Translations under genes and position numbers: made by a program
Origin: Aquimarina algicola
GTDB taxonomy: Bacteria; Bacteroidota; Bacteroidia; Flavobacteriales; Flavobacteriaceae
Reading direction: 5' to 3'
Length of the DNA stretch: 64,000 nucleotides
Assembly (NCBI RefSeq): GCF_006443095.1
Contig: NZ_VFWZ01000002.1
Span: 1,240,001-1,304,000 of the forward strand
In this document: one piece after another, positions 55,701 to 63,869 of the stretch
Numbering within the stretch: the stretch's first letter is position 1
Layout of the letters: each line of letters begins with the position of its first letter
Notes under the pieces: generated by a model
The model's database searches: none
What the model was told of the DNA's origin: nothing
What the model saw: the letters and a program-made list of their open reading frames with translations, nothing else

Positions 55701-56183
55701 GGTAAACGTGGTGATCAGCAGGGAGGCGATCAGAACGGTAAGAACGGACAGAACCAAGGTAATGAGGACCTTAATGGCGAGTTGTATGAAATTTATAAAA
55801 GACAGGTAGAGTTGAGAAATGCATTAAGGGATAGAATTAAGAAAGAAGGAATAAGTAATAAACTAGGAAGTGGTTTATTAAACAAAATGGAACAAATAGA
55901 ACAGGAACTTTTGGAGAAAGGATTTAATGAAAACACACTGCGAAAAATGGTAGATTTAAAACATGAACTCCTCAAACTCGAAGATGCTAATTTGCAACAA
56001 GGAGAAGAAAATAAAAGAGAAAGTAAAACAAATCTTCGCGATTACAACAATCAAACCAATCAAGATTTGGAGCGTGCAAAACAATATTTCAATACTACTG
56101 AAATATTAAATAGACAAGTATTACCTTTGCGGCAAAATCACAAACAAAAAGTTCAAGAATATTTTAAGAAACAGTATGATTAA
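52779..56183 (+). CDS. DUF4175 family large membrane protein with coiled coil
   Basis: This 1134-residue protein matches DUF4175, a Bacteroidota family of unknown function. Two membrane helices (about 20-42 and 53-76) and a third (about 155-172) anchor it. An extracytoplasmic beta-rich part (about 180-480) is followed by a very long charged coiled coil of Lys, Glu and Gln (about 490-790). Near 900-990 lies a low-complexity Gly/Lys/Gln/Asn stretch (GKGKGGKN, GNEGKEGEEGKKGKGSKNGK). Helical tail segments follow. Its 3' end overlaps the ybeY start by 8 bases, so they are co-translated. A scaffold or envelope role is a guess. Confidence 0.8.
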   Translation: MDNFDFIKDKLEQFIKKYYINELIKGIILFLSIGILYFLLTLLIEYFLWLNSVGRTILFWLFIIVEAGLFSKFILVPILKLFKLTKGISYEKASSIIGNHFPEVSDRLLNLLQLSKNSSTSSLLLASIEQKSSQLKPIPFKLAINFKKNGRYLKYAAIPFGIIVILYIFNKTDWISDSYDRVVNYDTAYEPPAPFQFFVVNKDLNAFENKDFILKIRTTGKIVPDNATITYNDEVYFLKNTGVGEFEYTFVQPKESIEFFITANDVNSTPYDLSVVPIPALLFFEMNLDYPGYTGKKDEVLKSSGNATIPEGTKVNWIVHTRNTDRVDLKTKDSIISLKKDGKDFSYKKRVLSNFDYEITTSNQNIENYDNLSFRLNVVKDQYPELNLKSEKDSINNETLYFFGRVSDDYGLSKLRLVYYEAEENSEKKIKELKINQSNFDEFIYAFPSELDLKEGSNYAFYFEVFDNDQVNNYKATKSQVFNFRKLTQEEKEKTLLKKQDEAISGLNKSLDKFKKQDEELKSLSRLQKEKKALDFNDKKKLEDFLKRQKQQEKMMQDFSKKLKENLDEFNKNKEEEPFKDALKERLERNAERLKKNEKLLEEIEKLSDKVKKEELTQKLEKLGKENKNVKKNLEQLLELTKRYYVSEKHQKLSKELKKLSEEQEKLSEENDENNTKEKQDELNKQFEEFQKEMNELRKQNDKLKKPMDMGQNKNDEEKINDEQKEASQNLENKNQSEAKKNQKSAAQKMKEMSDAMQMQMQGSSGDQQMEDMEMLRQILDNLVDFSMEQESLMKSFKNISIDNPAYSSRLRKQSVLRENFIHIDDSLYALALRTPQISEKVIENITDIQFNIDKSLERLSENQVIQGAANQQYTITGSNELAYLLSQALDQMQNSMASSGKGKGKGGKNEFQLPDIIKNQEELNEQMGEGMKKQQGQKGGKDQQGKDSKEGSEGNEGKEGEEGKKGKGSKNGKGKRGDQQGGDQNGKNGQNQGNEDLNGELYEIYKRQVELRNALRDRIKKEGISNKLGSGLLNKMEQIEQELLEKGFNENTLRKMVDLKHELLKLEDANLQQGEENKRESKTNLRDYNNQTNQDLERAKQYFNTTEILNRQVLPLRQNHKQKVQEYFKKQYD

Positions 56184-56595
56184 TTTTTTTTCTGAAACCG
56201 ATTTTAAACTAATAGAAGAATCAAATATTTCTAAATGGATACAATTGGTTTCGGATTCAGAAAACAAAAAGATAGGAGAAATTAATTTCATCTTTTGTGA
56301 CGATGAATATTTATTAAAAATCAATCAAGACTATTTAGATCATGATACGTATACTGATATTATTAGTTTTGATAACACAATAGGCAGTGAACTTAATGGG
56401 GATATTTTTATTTCTATTGAACGTGTAAAAGAAAACGCTGTTGATTTTTCAGTTTCTTTTGAAGAAGAATTACGAAGAGTTATCATTCATGGTGTACTTC
56501 ATTTTTGTGGATATAAAGATAAGAGTGAGGAAGAAAGTGTTTTGATGAGAAAAAAAGAAGATGAAAAACTATTATTGTTCCACGTGGAACAATAA
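56176..56595 (+). CDS. ybeY: Endoribonuclease YbeY, Asp in place of third zinc-binding His
   Basis: This 139-residue protein matches YbeY, the metal-dependent RNase for 16S rRNA 3' maturation and ribosome quality control. DTYTDIISFD and HGVLHFCGYKDKSEEE are diagnostic. The classical zinc motif is H-x3-H-x5-H; here it is His105, His109 and Asp115. I recall the same Asp in other Bacteroidota, so it is probably lineage-wide. The gene overlaps the DUF4175 gene by 8 bases. Its last codons and stop lie inside a 38-bp perfect palindrome containing a parS-like site. Confidence 0.9.
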   Translation: MINFFSETDFKLIEESNISKWIQLVSDSENKKIGEINFIFCDDEYLLKINQDYLDHDTYTDIISFDNTIGSELNGDIFISIERVKENAVDFSVSFEEELRRVIIHGVLHFCGYKDKSEEESVLMRKKEDEKLLLFHVEQ

Positions 56596-56602
56596 TAGTT
56601 TT
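56565..56602. promoter_or_regulatory. parS-like site 1 within a 38-bp perfect palindrome
   Basis: The two 19-base arms (56565-56583 and 56584-56602) are exact reverse complements. The centre, TGTTCCACGTGGAACA at 56576-56591, equals the parS sequence I recall from Pseudomonas and fits the general form TGTTNCACGTGNAACA. It spans the ybeY stop codon, and its A- and T-rich ends could also make it a terminator. Confidence 0.7.
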
Positions 56603-56620
56603 AATTGAATATTATTAGAA

Positions 56621-56636
56621 TGTTCCACGTGGAACA
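56621..56636. promoter_or_regulatory. parS-like site 2
   Basis: TGTTCCACGTGGAACA is an exact 16-base palindrome, identical to the core of site 1, whose core ends 29 bases earlier. It lies 14 bases before the proposed mnmG ATG at 56651, so ParB binding could affect mnmG expression. Confidence 0.7.
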
Positions 56637-56650
56637 ATAATATGTTTGCT

Positions 56651-58522
56651 ATGTTTGAAAAAGAATATGATGTAATAGTGGTGGGCGCAGGACATGCCGG
56701 TAGTGAAGCTGCAGCTGCAGCTGCGAATCTTGGTTGTAGCACTTTGTTGATTACGATGAATCTGCAAAACATTGCGCAAATGAGTTGTAATCCTGCTATG
56801 GGAGGTATTGCGAAAGGACAAATTGTTAGAGAGATCGATGCACTAGGAGGGTATAGTGGTATTGTTAGTGATCGTACCGCTATTCAATTCAAGATGCTAA
56901 ACAAATCAAAAGGACCTGCGATGTGGAGTCCAAGAGTACAAAGTGATCGTATGCGCTTTGCAGAAGAATGGAGATTACTTTTGGAACAAACTCCAAATCT
57001 TGATTTTTATCAAGAAATGGTAAGCGGTCTTCTGGTAGAAAATGAAAAGATCGTTGGAGTTAAAACATCTCTCGGTATCGAAGTAAAAGCCAAAACTGTT
57101 GTGTTAACAAATGGTACTTTTTTAAATGGTTTGATTCATATAGGAGAAAAACAATTTGGTGGTGGTAGAGCAGGAGAAAGAGCTGCAACAGGAATTACAG
57201 AACAGCTTATAGATTTTGGTTTTGATTCGGGAAGAATGAAAACAGGAACACCACCAAGAGTAGATGGTAGATCATTGGACTATTCTAAAATGGTTGAACA
57301 ACCTGGCGATGATCATCCGGAAAAATTTAGTTATTTGGATCTAACAAAACCATTGACAGAACAGCGATCTTGTTTTATGACCTATACGTCTCCTCAAGTT
57401 CATGATTTATTAAAAGAAGGTTTTGATCGTTCTCCAATGTTTAATGGTAGAATCAAAAGTATAGGGCCTAGATATTGCCCTTCTATAGAAGATAAAATTA
57501 ATAGGTTTGCAGACAAAGAAAGACATCAGTTGTTTGTAGAACCCGAAGGATGGAATACAGTAGAAGTTTATGTAAATGGTTTTTCTACTTCGCTTCCCGA
57601 AGATGTACAATTTAGAGCATTAAAATCTGTTGCAGGTTTTGAAAATGTAAAATTTTTTAGACCTGGTTATGCAATAGAATATGATTATTTTCCTCCTACA
57701 CAATTATCACACACGCTAGAAACGAAACTAATATCTGGATTGTTTTTTGCGGGACAGATTAATGGAACAACTGGATATGAAGAAGCAGCTTCGCAAGGAT
57801 TGATTGCCGGTATAAATGCTGCTTTAAAAGTAAAAGAACAAAACCCATTTATGTTGAGAAGAAGTGAAGCGTATATAGGTGTGTTAATTGATGATTTAAT
57901 TACCAAAGGAACTGAAGAACCATATCGAATGTTTACTTCGAGAGCAGAATATAGAACACTGCTTAGACAAGACAATGCAGATTTTAGATTAACACCAAAA
58001 TCACATGAAATTGGTTTAGCTTCTAATGCTAGAATGAATAGGATGGAAGAGAAACAAAAAAAATCTGATGCTTTTGTTCAGTTTTTTAAAGACACCAGTA
58101 TTTCTCCAGATGAAGCGAATCCAGTTTTAGAAGAAAAAAAATCTTCACCAATGAGTCAAAGTGGCAAATTGTTTAAATTATTTGCACGCCCTCAAATTAC
58201 TTTAGAAGATGTAAAAGAGTTTAATAAAGTTAAAGCGTATATACAAGAACATAATTTAGATAAAGAAGTTTTAGAACAAACAGAGATTCAGGTAAAGTAT
58301 TCTGGGTATATCGAAAAAGAAAAAAATAATGCTGATAAGCTAAACCGATTAGAAAATATTAAAATCCCAGAAAATTTTGATTATACAAAATTAAAGTCGT
58401 TGTCATTTGAAGCTTGTGAAAAATTATCAAAAATAAGACCAACTACAATTTCTCAGGCATCTCGAATCAGCGGTGTTTCACCAAATGATATTTCTGTACT
58501 TTTAGTATACATGGGTAGATAA
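56651..58522 (+). CDS. mnmG: tRNA uridine-5-carboxymethylaminomethyl modification enzyme MnmG
   Basis: With MnmE, this FAD-dependent protein modifies U34 of certain tRNAs. From ATG 56651 it has 623 residues; another ATG at 56642 adds three. VIVVGAGHAGSEAA near 8-21 is the dinucleotide-binding motif. Family blocks MSCNPAMGGIAKGQIVREID, KGPAMWSPRVQ and LFFAGQINGTTGYEEAA follow, and SRASRISGVSP-type residues (ISQASRISGVSPNDIS) close the C-terminus. Length is normal. mnmG (gidA) is often near the chromosome origin. Parsed parS-like palindromes lie on both sides (56565-56636 and 59000-59015). Confidence 0.95.
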   Translation: MFEKEYDVIVVGAGHAGSEAAAAAANLGCSTLLITMNLQNIAQMSCNPAMGGIAKGQIVREIDALGGYSGIVSDRTAIQFKMLNKSKGPAMWSPRVQSDRMRFAEEWRLLLEQTPNLDFYQEMVSGLLVENEKIVGVKTSLGIEVKAKTVVLTNGTFLNGLIHIGEKQFGGGRAGERAATGITEQLIDFGFDSGRMKTGTPPRVDGRSLDYSKMVEQPGDDHPEKFSYLDLTKPLTEQRSCFMTYTSPQVHDLLKEGFDRSPMFNGRIKSIGPRYCPSIEDKINRFADKERHQLFVEPEGWNTVEVYVNGFSTSLPEDVQFRALKSVAGFENVKFFRPGYAIEYDYFPPTQLSHTLETKLISGLFFAGQINGTTGYEEAASQGLIAGINAALKVKEQNPFMLRRSEAYIGVLIDDLITKGTEEPYRMFTSRAEYRTLLRQDNADFRLTPKSHEIGLASNARMNRMEEKQKKSDAFVQFFKDTSISPDEANPVLEEKKSSPMSQSGKLFKLFARPQITLEDVKEFNKVKAYIQEHNLDKEVLEQTEIQVKYSGYIEKEKNNADKLNRLENIKIPENFDYTKLKSLSFEACEKLSKIRPTTISQASRISGVSPNDISVLLVYMGR

Positions 58523-59001
58523 TGAAAAGTGAAGTTTTTAAACAACAAAAACCATTAAAAGCAAAAATACTGTCCGTAATTGTAGCAGTATTTAGTGTTT
58601 TAATATTATTGGTAAGTACAGGGTCGATTATTCCAAGAATATTATTTTTCTGTGTTTCAATGGTTGTGTTAGGATATTCTATCTCTTATGAAATAAAAGA
58701 AAATTTTTTAAATCGTAAGCATTTTTCAGTATTTGGTGTCAAGATATTTAGTACTGCATTAAAGCTAGAGTATCCTGATTATATTTCTGTATTTTCTACA
58801 TCTTCTAGTATAAATAACGAATGGGGTGCAATTGCTGCAATCGGAACCAAAGAAAGGCACGATAATATTGTAGTTCGATTTTTTACAGACAATAGAAATT
58901 TTACACTATATAGAACAAATAACTACGAAGAGGCATTTAGAAAAGCGACAACCCTTCAAAAAATCTTAAATATAGAATTATACGATAATACAAAAGAGTA
59001 G
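58522..59001 (+). CDS. Hypothetical two-helix membrane protein
   Basis: I do not recognise this 159-residue protein. Two membrane helices (about 15-33 and 36-54) are followed by a beta-rich soluble domain of about 100 residues (HFSVFGVKIFSTALKLEYPD, NIVVRFFTDNRNFTLYRTNN), reminiscent of a PH-like fold. The start overlaps the mnmG stop (TAATG), so the two genes are translationally coupled. The stop overlaps parS-like site 3. Confidence 0.7.
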   Translation: MKSEVFKQQKPLKAKILSVIVAVFSVLILLVSTGSIIPRILFFCVSMVVLGYSISYEIKENFLNRKHFSVFGVKIFSTALKLEYPDYISVFSTSSSINNEWGAIAAIGTKERHDNIVVRFFTDNRNFTLYRTNNYEEAFRKATTLQKILNIELYDNTKE

Positions 59002-59015
59002 TTCCACGTGGAACA
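59000..59015. promoter_or_regulatory. parS-like site 3
   Basis: AGTTCCACGTGGAACA holds the perfect 14-base palindrome GTTCCACGTGGAAC shared with sites 1 and 2. It begins within the stop codon of the 58522 gene. Confidence 0.65.
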
Positions 59016-59099
59016 TTTTGAGAGTATAGTTAAATTGACTTCTTAAACACAAATGAAATTTAGAACATATTTGAAATATAATAAAGGTACTCTCCAATA

Positions 59100-59603
59100 A
59101 TGAATGTAATTAAAATAGTTTGTTTTTGCTTGATATTATATTCTTGTATTCCGATCAAAAATGTTGAGCGAGTAGATCAATACAAAATTGTAAGTAGTAA
59201 AAAAAATTCAGAAGATATTTATTTTCTTTTCAAACCAGAAATGAGTGTTCCAGGTGCAAAGTACTCTTTACGCAGGCAATTTTCTTTAAAAGATGATCAG
59301 GTTTTGAAATCATTTACCTCAAAATTGTTTGACAATTATGATATTGAGTTTGATGTTGAAGTAAGTTTTGAGCTCGACAATGACGAATATTTAGATTTTA
59401 CACCAATGTTTTTTGATGACAATGGTCGCCCGGAAGATAAAGAAGGAGGCGCCATTACATTTGTACAAATTAAAATAATGGATCAAGGAGGTAATAATTG
59501 TCTTTCTCCAAAATCTTTGTTTTATAACAAGACACGATTGCTATTAATAGAAATTAGAGATAATATTAAAAAAGAAGACTATTTTAGACCAATTGTAAAA
59601 TAA
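59100..59603 (+). CDS. Hypothetical lipoprotein
   Basis: I do not recognise this 167-residue protein. It has a lipoprotein signal (MNVIKIVCFCLILYSC). The mature part is acidic and beta-rich (FDVEVSFELDNDEYLDFTPM) with a C-terminal basic helix (LLLIEIRDNIKKEDYFRP). Its last base is the first base of the downstream methyltransferase gene's ATG region (TAATG), so the two are probably co-translated. No functional motif is visible. Confidence 0.6.
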   Translation: MNVIKIVCFCLILYSCIPIKNVERVDQYKIVSSKKNSEDIYFLFKPEMSVPGAKYSLRRQFSLKDDQVLKSFTSKLFDNYDIEFDVEVSFELDNDEYLDFTPMFFDDNGRPEDKEGGAITFVQIKIMDQGGNNCLSPKSLFYNKTRLLLIEIRDNIKKEDYFRPIVK

Positions 59604-60454
59604 TGGACGACCAGCACGTTTTAGACTTTTTTATAGAATGTAAAGATCACACCGTTTCGGGAGAAACATTTCAACTGCTTCATGACAAGAAATATGATAT
59701 GTTAATTACTTCTCCTAAACCAGAAGTAAATGATCTTGCTAAATATTATGAAAGTGAAGATTATATTTCGCATACCGATGCAAAAAGATCACTTTTTGAA
59801 AAAATGTATCATTTTGTGAAAGAATATGCATTACGCAAAAAAGTGAAACTTATTTTTGATTTAAATAAAAAAACAGGATCTCTTTTAGATATAGGAGCAG
59901 GTACAGGTGATTTTTTGATTGCTGCAAAAAACAAAGGATGGGATGTAAAGGGAGTAGAGCCGAGTGATCAAGCTAAAAAATTAGCAAAACAGAAAGGAGT
60001 TGATTTAATCACTAAAACATCAGAATTACAATCCAAAAGTGTTGACGTAATAACAATGTGGCATGTTTTGGAACATGTTCCGGATATAATGAATCAGCTT
60101 ATAGAACTTAAACGCTTGGTAAAAGAAAATGGGTATATCATTATTGCGGTGCCTAATTATAAATCATACGATGCATCATATTATAAATCTTTTTGGGCTG
60201 CCTATGATGTACCAAGACATCTATGGCATTTCTCTAAAAAATCAATTGAATCTCTTTTTAAAGAGCATGACCTAGTTTTAGAAAAAACACTTCCAATGAA
60301 ATTTGATTCTTTTTATGTATCACTTTTGTCTGAAAAATATAAAAAAGGAAAAATGAATTTTTTGAATGCTTTTTGGATAGGATTACGATCCAATTATAAA
60401 GGAAAGAAATCTGGAGAGTATTCTTCACATATTTATATACTCAAAAACACCTAA
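59603..60454 (+). CDS. Class I SAM-dependent methyltransferase
   Basis: This 283-residue protein has the SAM-binding motif LLDIGAGTGDFLIAAKNKGW, then VKGVEPSDQA and the post-motif VITMWHVLEHVPD. Downstream NGYIIIAVPNYKSYDASYYK fits the methyltransferase 11/23 fold. The N-terminal part (about 1-90) is a small extra domain seen in several Bacteroidota family members. The substrate is unknown. Translation is coupled to the lipoprotein gene in front. Confidence 0.88.
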   Translation: MDDQHVLDFFIECKDHTVSGETFQLLHDKKYDMLITSPKPEVNDLAKYYESEDYISHTDAKRSLFEKMYHFVKEYALRKKVKLIFDLNKKTGSLLDIGAGTGDFLIAAKNKGWDVKGVEPSDQAKKLAKQKGVDLITKTSELQSKSVDVITMWHVLEHVPDIMNQLIELKRLVKENGYIIIAVPNYKSYDASYYKSFWAAYDVPRHLWHFSKKSIESLFKEHDLVLEKTLPMKFDSFYVSLLSEKYKKGKMNFLNAFWIGLRSNYKGKKSGEYSSHIYILKNT

Positions 60455-60685
60455 TTTTAGTTTTAATGATGTTTTTGAGCTTTTTTGATCTGTATAACAT
60501 AGGAAACCATAAGAATTTTATTAAAGACGCTTAAAACGCTTTATTTTAGCTTCTTTTTAATAGATTTTTTATATTTTATATTTAAAAATGATTGTTTTTA
60601 CTTATAGTTTATTATTTTAAAAAATATAGTAGATAACATCACACGAACTTTGATATTTTTGCCCAGAATTTAACTTTTTTAAAAA

Positions 60686-61222
60686 ATGAAAAAAATTTTA
60701 GCAATTGCAGGAGTTGTTTTGTTTTTAGCTTCTTGTAATCAACAACAGATAGAGAAAACAGGTTATGTAAATAATACAAAAGTTGTTTCTGATTTCAAAG
60801 AAATGAAAGTTGCCCAAGAGAAATGGACAAAACGTAATAATGAGGTAAGAGCAGAACTCGAAGAAAAAGCAAAGCAGTTTCAGATTGAAGTACAAGGATA
60901 TCAAAACATACAAAAATCAATGTCTCCTGTCAACAGACAAAAGAAGGAGCAAGAATTGATGGCTAAGCAACAGGCACTTCAGAAAGAACAGCAAGCCAAA
61001 ATGCAAGAAATTCAAAAAGGTAGCCAGGCCGAAATTGACTCTATCATCAATAAAGTAAAAGATTTTATTGTAGAGTATGGTAAGAAAAACGAGTATACAT
61101 ATATCTACGGTGATACAGAAGCAAGCAATATCCTTTACGGTAAAAAAGAATTAGATCTTACAGAGATTATTCTTAAAGAACTAAATGGAGAGGATTCTAC
61201 AGCTACAGAAACAAAAGAGTAG
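60686..61222 (+). CDS. OmpH/Skp-like chaperone, predicted lipoprotein
   Basis: This 178-residue protein has a lipoprotein signal (VVLFLASC) followed by a Skp/OmpH domain. It comprises a GYVNNTKVVSDFKEMK strand-helix, a long Gln/Lys/Glu coiled coil (about 45-120) and a closing EYGKKNEYTYIYGDTEASNI. Skp holds unfolded outer-membrane proteins in the periplasm. Standard Skp is soluble; here the Cys at the signal end suggests a lipid anchor, which is also seen in other Bacteroidota. TATTTTTG at 60654-60661 is a possible -7 box. Confidence 0.85.
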   Translation: MKKILAIAGVVLFLASCNQQQIEKTGYVNNTKVVSDFKEMKVAQEKWTKRNNEVRAELEEKAKQFQIEVQGYQNIQKSMSPVNRQKKEQELMAKQQALQKEQQAKMQEIQKGSQAEIDSIINKVKDFIVEYGKKNEYTYIYGDTEASNILYGKKELDLTEIILKELNGEDSTATETKE

Positions 61223-61793
61223 TCTTTACACCATATAAAAATAACAAAGGCATCAGGAAATTGTTTTCTTGATGCTTTTTTTATGTTTAAAAACTATTTT
61301 TTTTGTACAAAGTATGAGTGATTTTTACCCCCGATTTATCTAACTTTTAAAACATATTTTAACAGTGTTTTTTACACTTTATCGAAAATAATTGCTTTTT
61401 TAAGACGTTTAACACGCTATAAAATGCACTGCAAAATGAAAAAAACATACGCTTTTTTGAAATTTGACGAGTTTAAATATTAGATTTTGTGAAGCATATT
61501 TAGCATAAAATTAAGTAAAAAAAACACTTTTTTTTGCTCAATAATTTACTGATTAACAATTTTTTATATATATTAACATGCTGTTTTAATTTAAATAAAT
61601 GATCATTAAAATAGTGCAACAAACTAGAAGTCAGAAAATTATTACAAAAAAATATCAAATTTTAGTTTGATATAAATATTTAATTTATAATTTTATGACT
61701 TGGTAAAAAATATATTAACAATATTATTAACAAGCGCCCCAAATCGCAAAGTTGATAATCAATTGTTCACCTTAAATTTTTGAGTGTGATACC
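61223..61793. other. Intergenic region before the T9SS cargo gene
   Basis: These 571 AT-rich bases contain the Skp-like gene's terminator at the left and an 8-bp hairpin (ATATCAAA at 61652-61659, TTTGATAT at 61666-61673). A weak promoter-like TTG...TAAATTTTTG lies just before the ATG at 61794. I see no gene. Confidence 0.4.
61246..61284 (+). terminator. Terminator of the Skp-like gene
   Basis: AAGGCATCAGGAAA pairs with TTTTCTTGATGCTTTT (mostly perfect) around a 3-base loop, followed by a T-run. Confidence 0.75.
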
Positions 61794-63863
61794 ATGAGAA
61801 AAGAACTTAACCCCATATCGTCACTTGTCTTTATATTGGCATTAATTTTGTCTGTACAGAATGCTGTGGGTCAAACTACTCGTCCTAGATTTACAAATGC
61901 CGCTGGTACAAGTCTTACAGATAGAATTTGTGTTCGACCTGCAACAGCTACAGAGCCTCTTTTGGATCAAAGAATTGTAAGGGCTCAAGGAACAGAACGT
62001 TTTCCGGCAGGAACTGTATTTACTTTAGAATTGTCAGATGAAACGGGAACTTTTCCTACAGATAATGTTAGAGTGCTCACAGAGTTTACACTAGCTGTAG
62101 AAATACCATCATCAGGTGGTCTTATAGAATTTCCTTCATTTGTTATCCCTTCAGATTTACGTAGTGATGATTTTAGAATGAGAATTAGATTTGATAGGAT
62201 GGAAGGAAGTCCAAACGACAGAGGTGTTGGTCAAACTAATAATAGTGTTTCTATATTCTTTTACGACAGTACAGAACGAGTGGAGATCACAGGTCCTAAT
62301 CCAAATTCTAGGATTGTAGCATTATGTGCTGGTGAAACAGCTACACTTACAGTATCTCCTACAAATCTTCCTAATTATCAGTGGTTTTTTAATGGAGCTG
62401 CAATCCCGGGAGCAACCGGTACTTCTATAGAAGTTACAGAACCGGGCGATTATGAGGTAGTTGCAGAATTTGGATCATGTAATGATGAATTTAGAACAGT
62501 TGCTCGTGATGATGTTGTCTTAATAAATTTTGATACTACTCCAATTGTTATAAATGGTGGGCTACGTCAAGAATTTTGTCCTAGTGATGTAAAAATACTT
62601 ACTACTACAATAACCCCTATTGCAGGATCTGGAGATTTAGATTATGAATGGACTAAAGATGGTGAATTAATAGTAGGAGAAAACCGAAACCAATTAGAAT
62701 TACCACAAAGTAATTTTGCAGGAATTTATGCTGTACGTGTTATAGGAACAAATACTTGTGATGCAAATACAGACCCCGTAGAAGTAATTAATTTAGGGTC
62801 GAATATTCTAACACAACCCCCTCCAGAGATTGTTTTATTGCCGACGCAACCTCCTATAACCCTAGAAATAACAACTGATGCTCCACCAGGAAGTACCATA
62901 GAATGGTTTAGAGATGGAGTATCTATAGAAGGAGCCCCAGTGTCAATTGCAGACCCAGGGGCATTGTCTATTGAAGTATCTACCTCAGGAGTATATCGAG
63001 CAGATGTTTTTGCAAATGATTTTTGTATGGATACTCTAAGTGCCGAAACAGTTGTTTATACTACTAACAATTACAGTATTCAAATCGGAAATGTTCTTGA
63101 TTGTGAAGAGAATACAGGTACCTTAGGTATAGAAAATATTTTTGGAGAAGTTGCCACAGTTGGGCAAATACCTCTTACAGTAGATCAATATTCATTCTTT
63201 GCTTTTGAATGGTTCAGAAATGGAACATCTACAGGAGATACAGGGACAACATTGGCTGTTACAGAAAGTGATGTTGGAGATATATATGTATTAGAAGGAA
63301 CATTAACCGGTTCAGGAATAAGTACAATTTCATCCAATGAATTAACTGTAGAGATTTTATCAGACACTGTAGAAATAGAGTCATTTCCAGAAAACCCTGC
63401 ACCGGATCAACCAGTAACCCTAAGTGTTACTGATAATGCTAGCTTTATGTACCAATGGTTTTTGAATAGTGAACCCATTGCAGATGCAACAAGTAGTTCG
63501 ATAGAAGTTACAGAAAGAGGAACATATACAGTACAAATAACACTATCAGATTGTATCATAGAGTCTGCACCTTTTAATTTTGGTGTAGGAGGAGGAGTTT
63601 CAGAATTGATTCCAAATGTGATTACTCCTGATGGTAGTTTTGGTAGAAACGATAGTTGGAAATTACCAGAATCGTTCAATAGTTCAGATGTAGAAGTTAC
63701 GATATATAATTCTAGAGGAAAGCTCGATTTTCAAAAATCAGGAGGCTATAATGGTGATTGGCCTACAGAGTCAGCATCAAATGCCAGAGAGCTTATCTAT
63801 TATTATATCATAACAAGAAATAACGAGATAGTTAGAAAAGGAACAATTACAGTATTAAGATAG
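61794..63863 (+). CDS. T9SS type B cargo protein with Ig-like repeats
   Basis: This 689-residue protein has a signal peptide (LALILSVQNAVGQ). Three or more Ig-like repeats carry the WFxxGxxIxGATxxSIEVTEPG pattern (YQWFFNGAAIPGATG, YQWFLNSEPIADATS). A C-terminal gliding-motility-associated (CHU_C) sorting domain follows from about 600 (LIPNVITPDGSFGRNDSWKL, ELIYYYIITRNNEIVRKGTI). Type B signals route cargo through T9SS. The next gene begins a PorP/SprF-family protein, the usual partner of type B cargo. The protein is probably a surface adhesin; no enzymatic domain is visible. Confidence 0.88.
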   Translation: MRKELNPISSLVFILALILSVQNAVGQTTRPRFTNAAGTSLTDRICVRPATATEPLLDQRIVRAQGTERFPAGTVFTLELSDETGTFPTDNVRVLTEFTLAVEIPSSGGLIEFPSFVIPSDLRSDDFRMRIRFDRMEGSPNDRGVGQTNNSVSIFFYDSTERVEITGPNPNSRIVALCAGETATLTVSPTNLPNYQWFFNGAAIPGATGTSIEVTEPGDYEVVAEFGSCNDEFRTVARDDVVLINFDTTPIVINGGLRQEFCPSDVKILTTTITPIAGSGDLDYEWTKDGELIVGENRNQLELPQSNFAGIYAVRVIGTNTCDANTDPVEVINLGSNILTQPPPEIVLLPTQPPITLEITTDAPPGSTIEWFRDGVSIEGAPVSIADPGALSIEVSTSGVYRADVFANDFCMDTLSAETVVYTTNNYSIQIGNVLDCEENTGTLGIENIFGEVATVGQIPLTVDQYSFFAFEWFRNGTSTGDTGTTLAVTESDVGDIYVLEGTLTGSGISTISSNELTVEILSDTVEIESFPENPAPDQPVTLSVTDNASFMYQWFLNSEPIADATSSSIEVTERGTYTVQITLSDCIIESAPFNFGVGGGVSELIPNVITPDGSFGRNDSWKLPESFNSSDVEVTIYNSRGKLDFQKSGGYNGDWPTESASNARELIYYYIITRNNEIVRKGTITVLR

Positions 63864-63869
63864 TTTTAG

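Noticed and set aside
51627..60454. Chromosome origin of replication
   Set aside because: parS-like sites suggest proximity, but no dnaA gene or clear DnaA-box cluster was found in the window.
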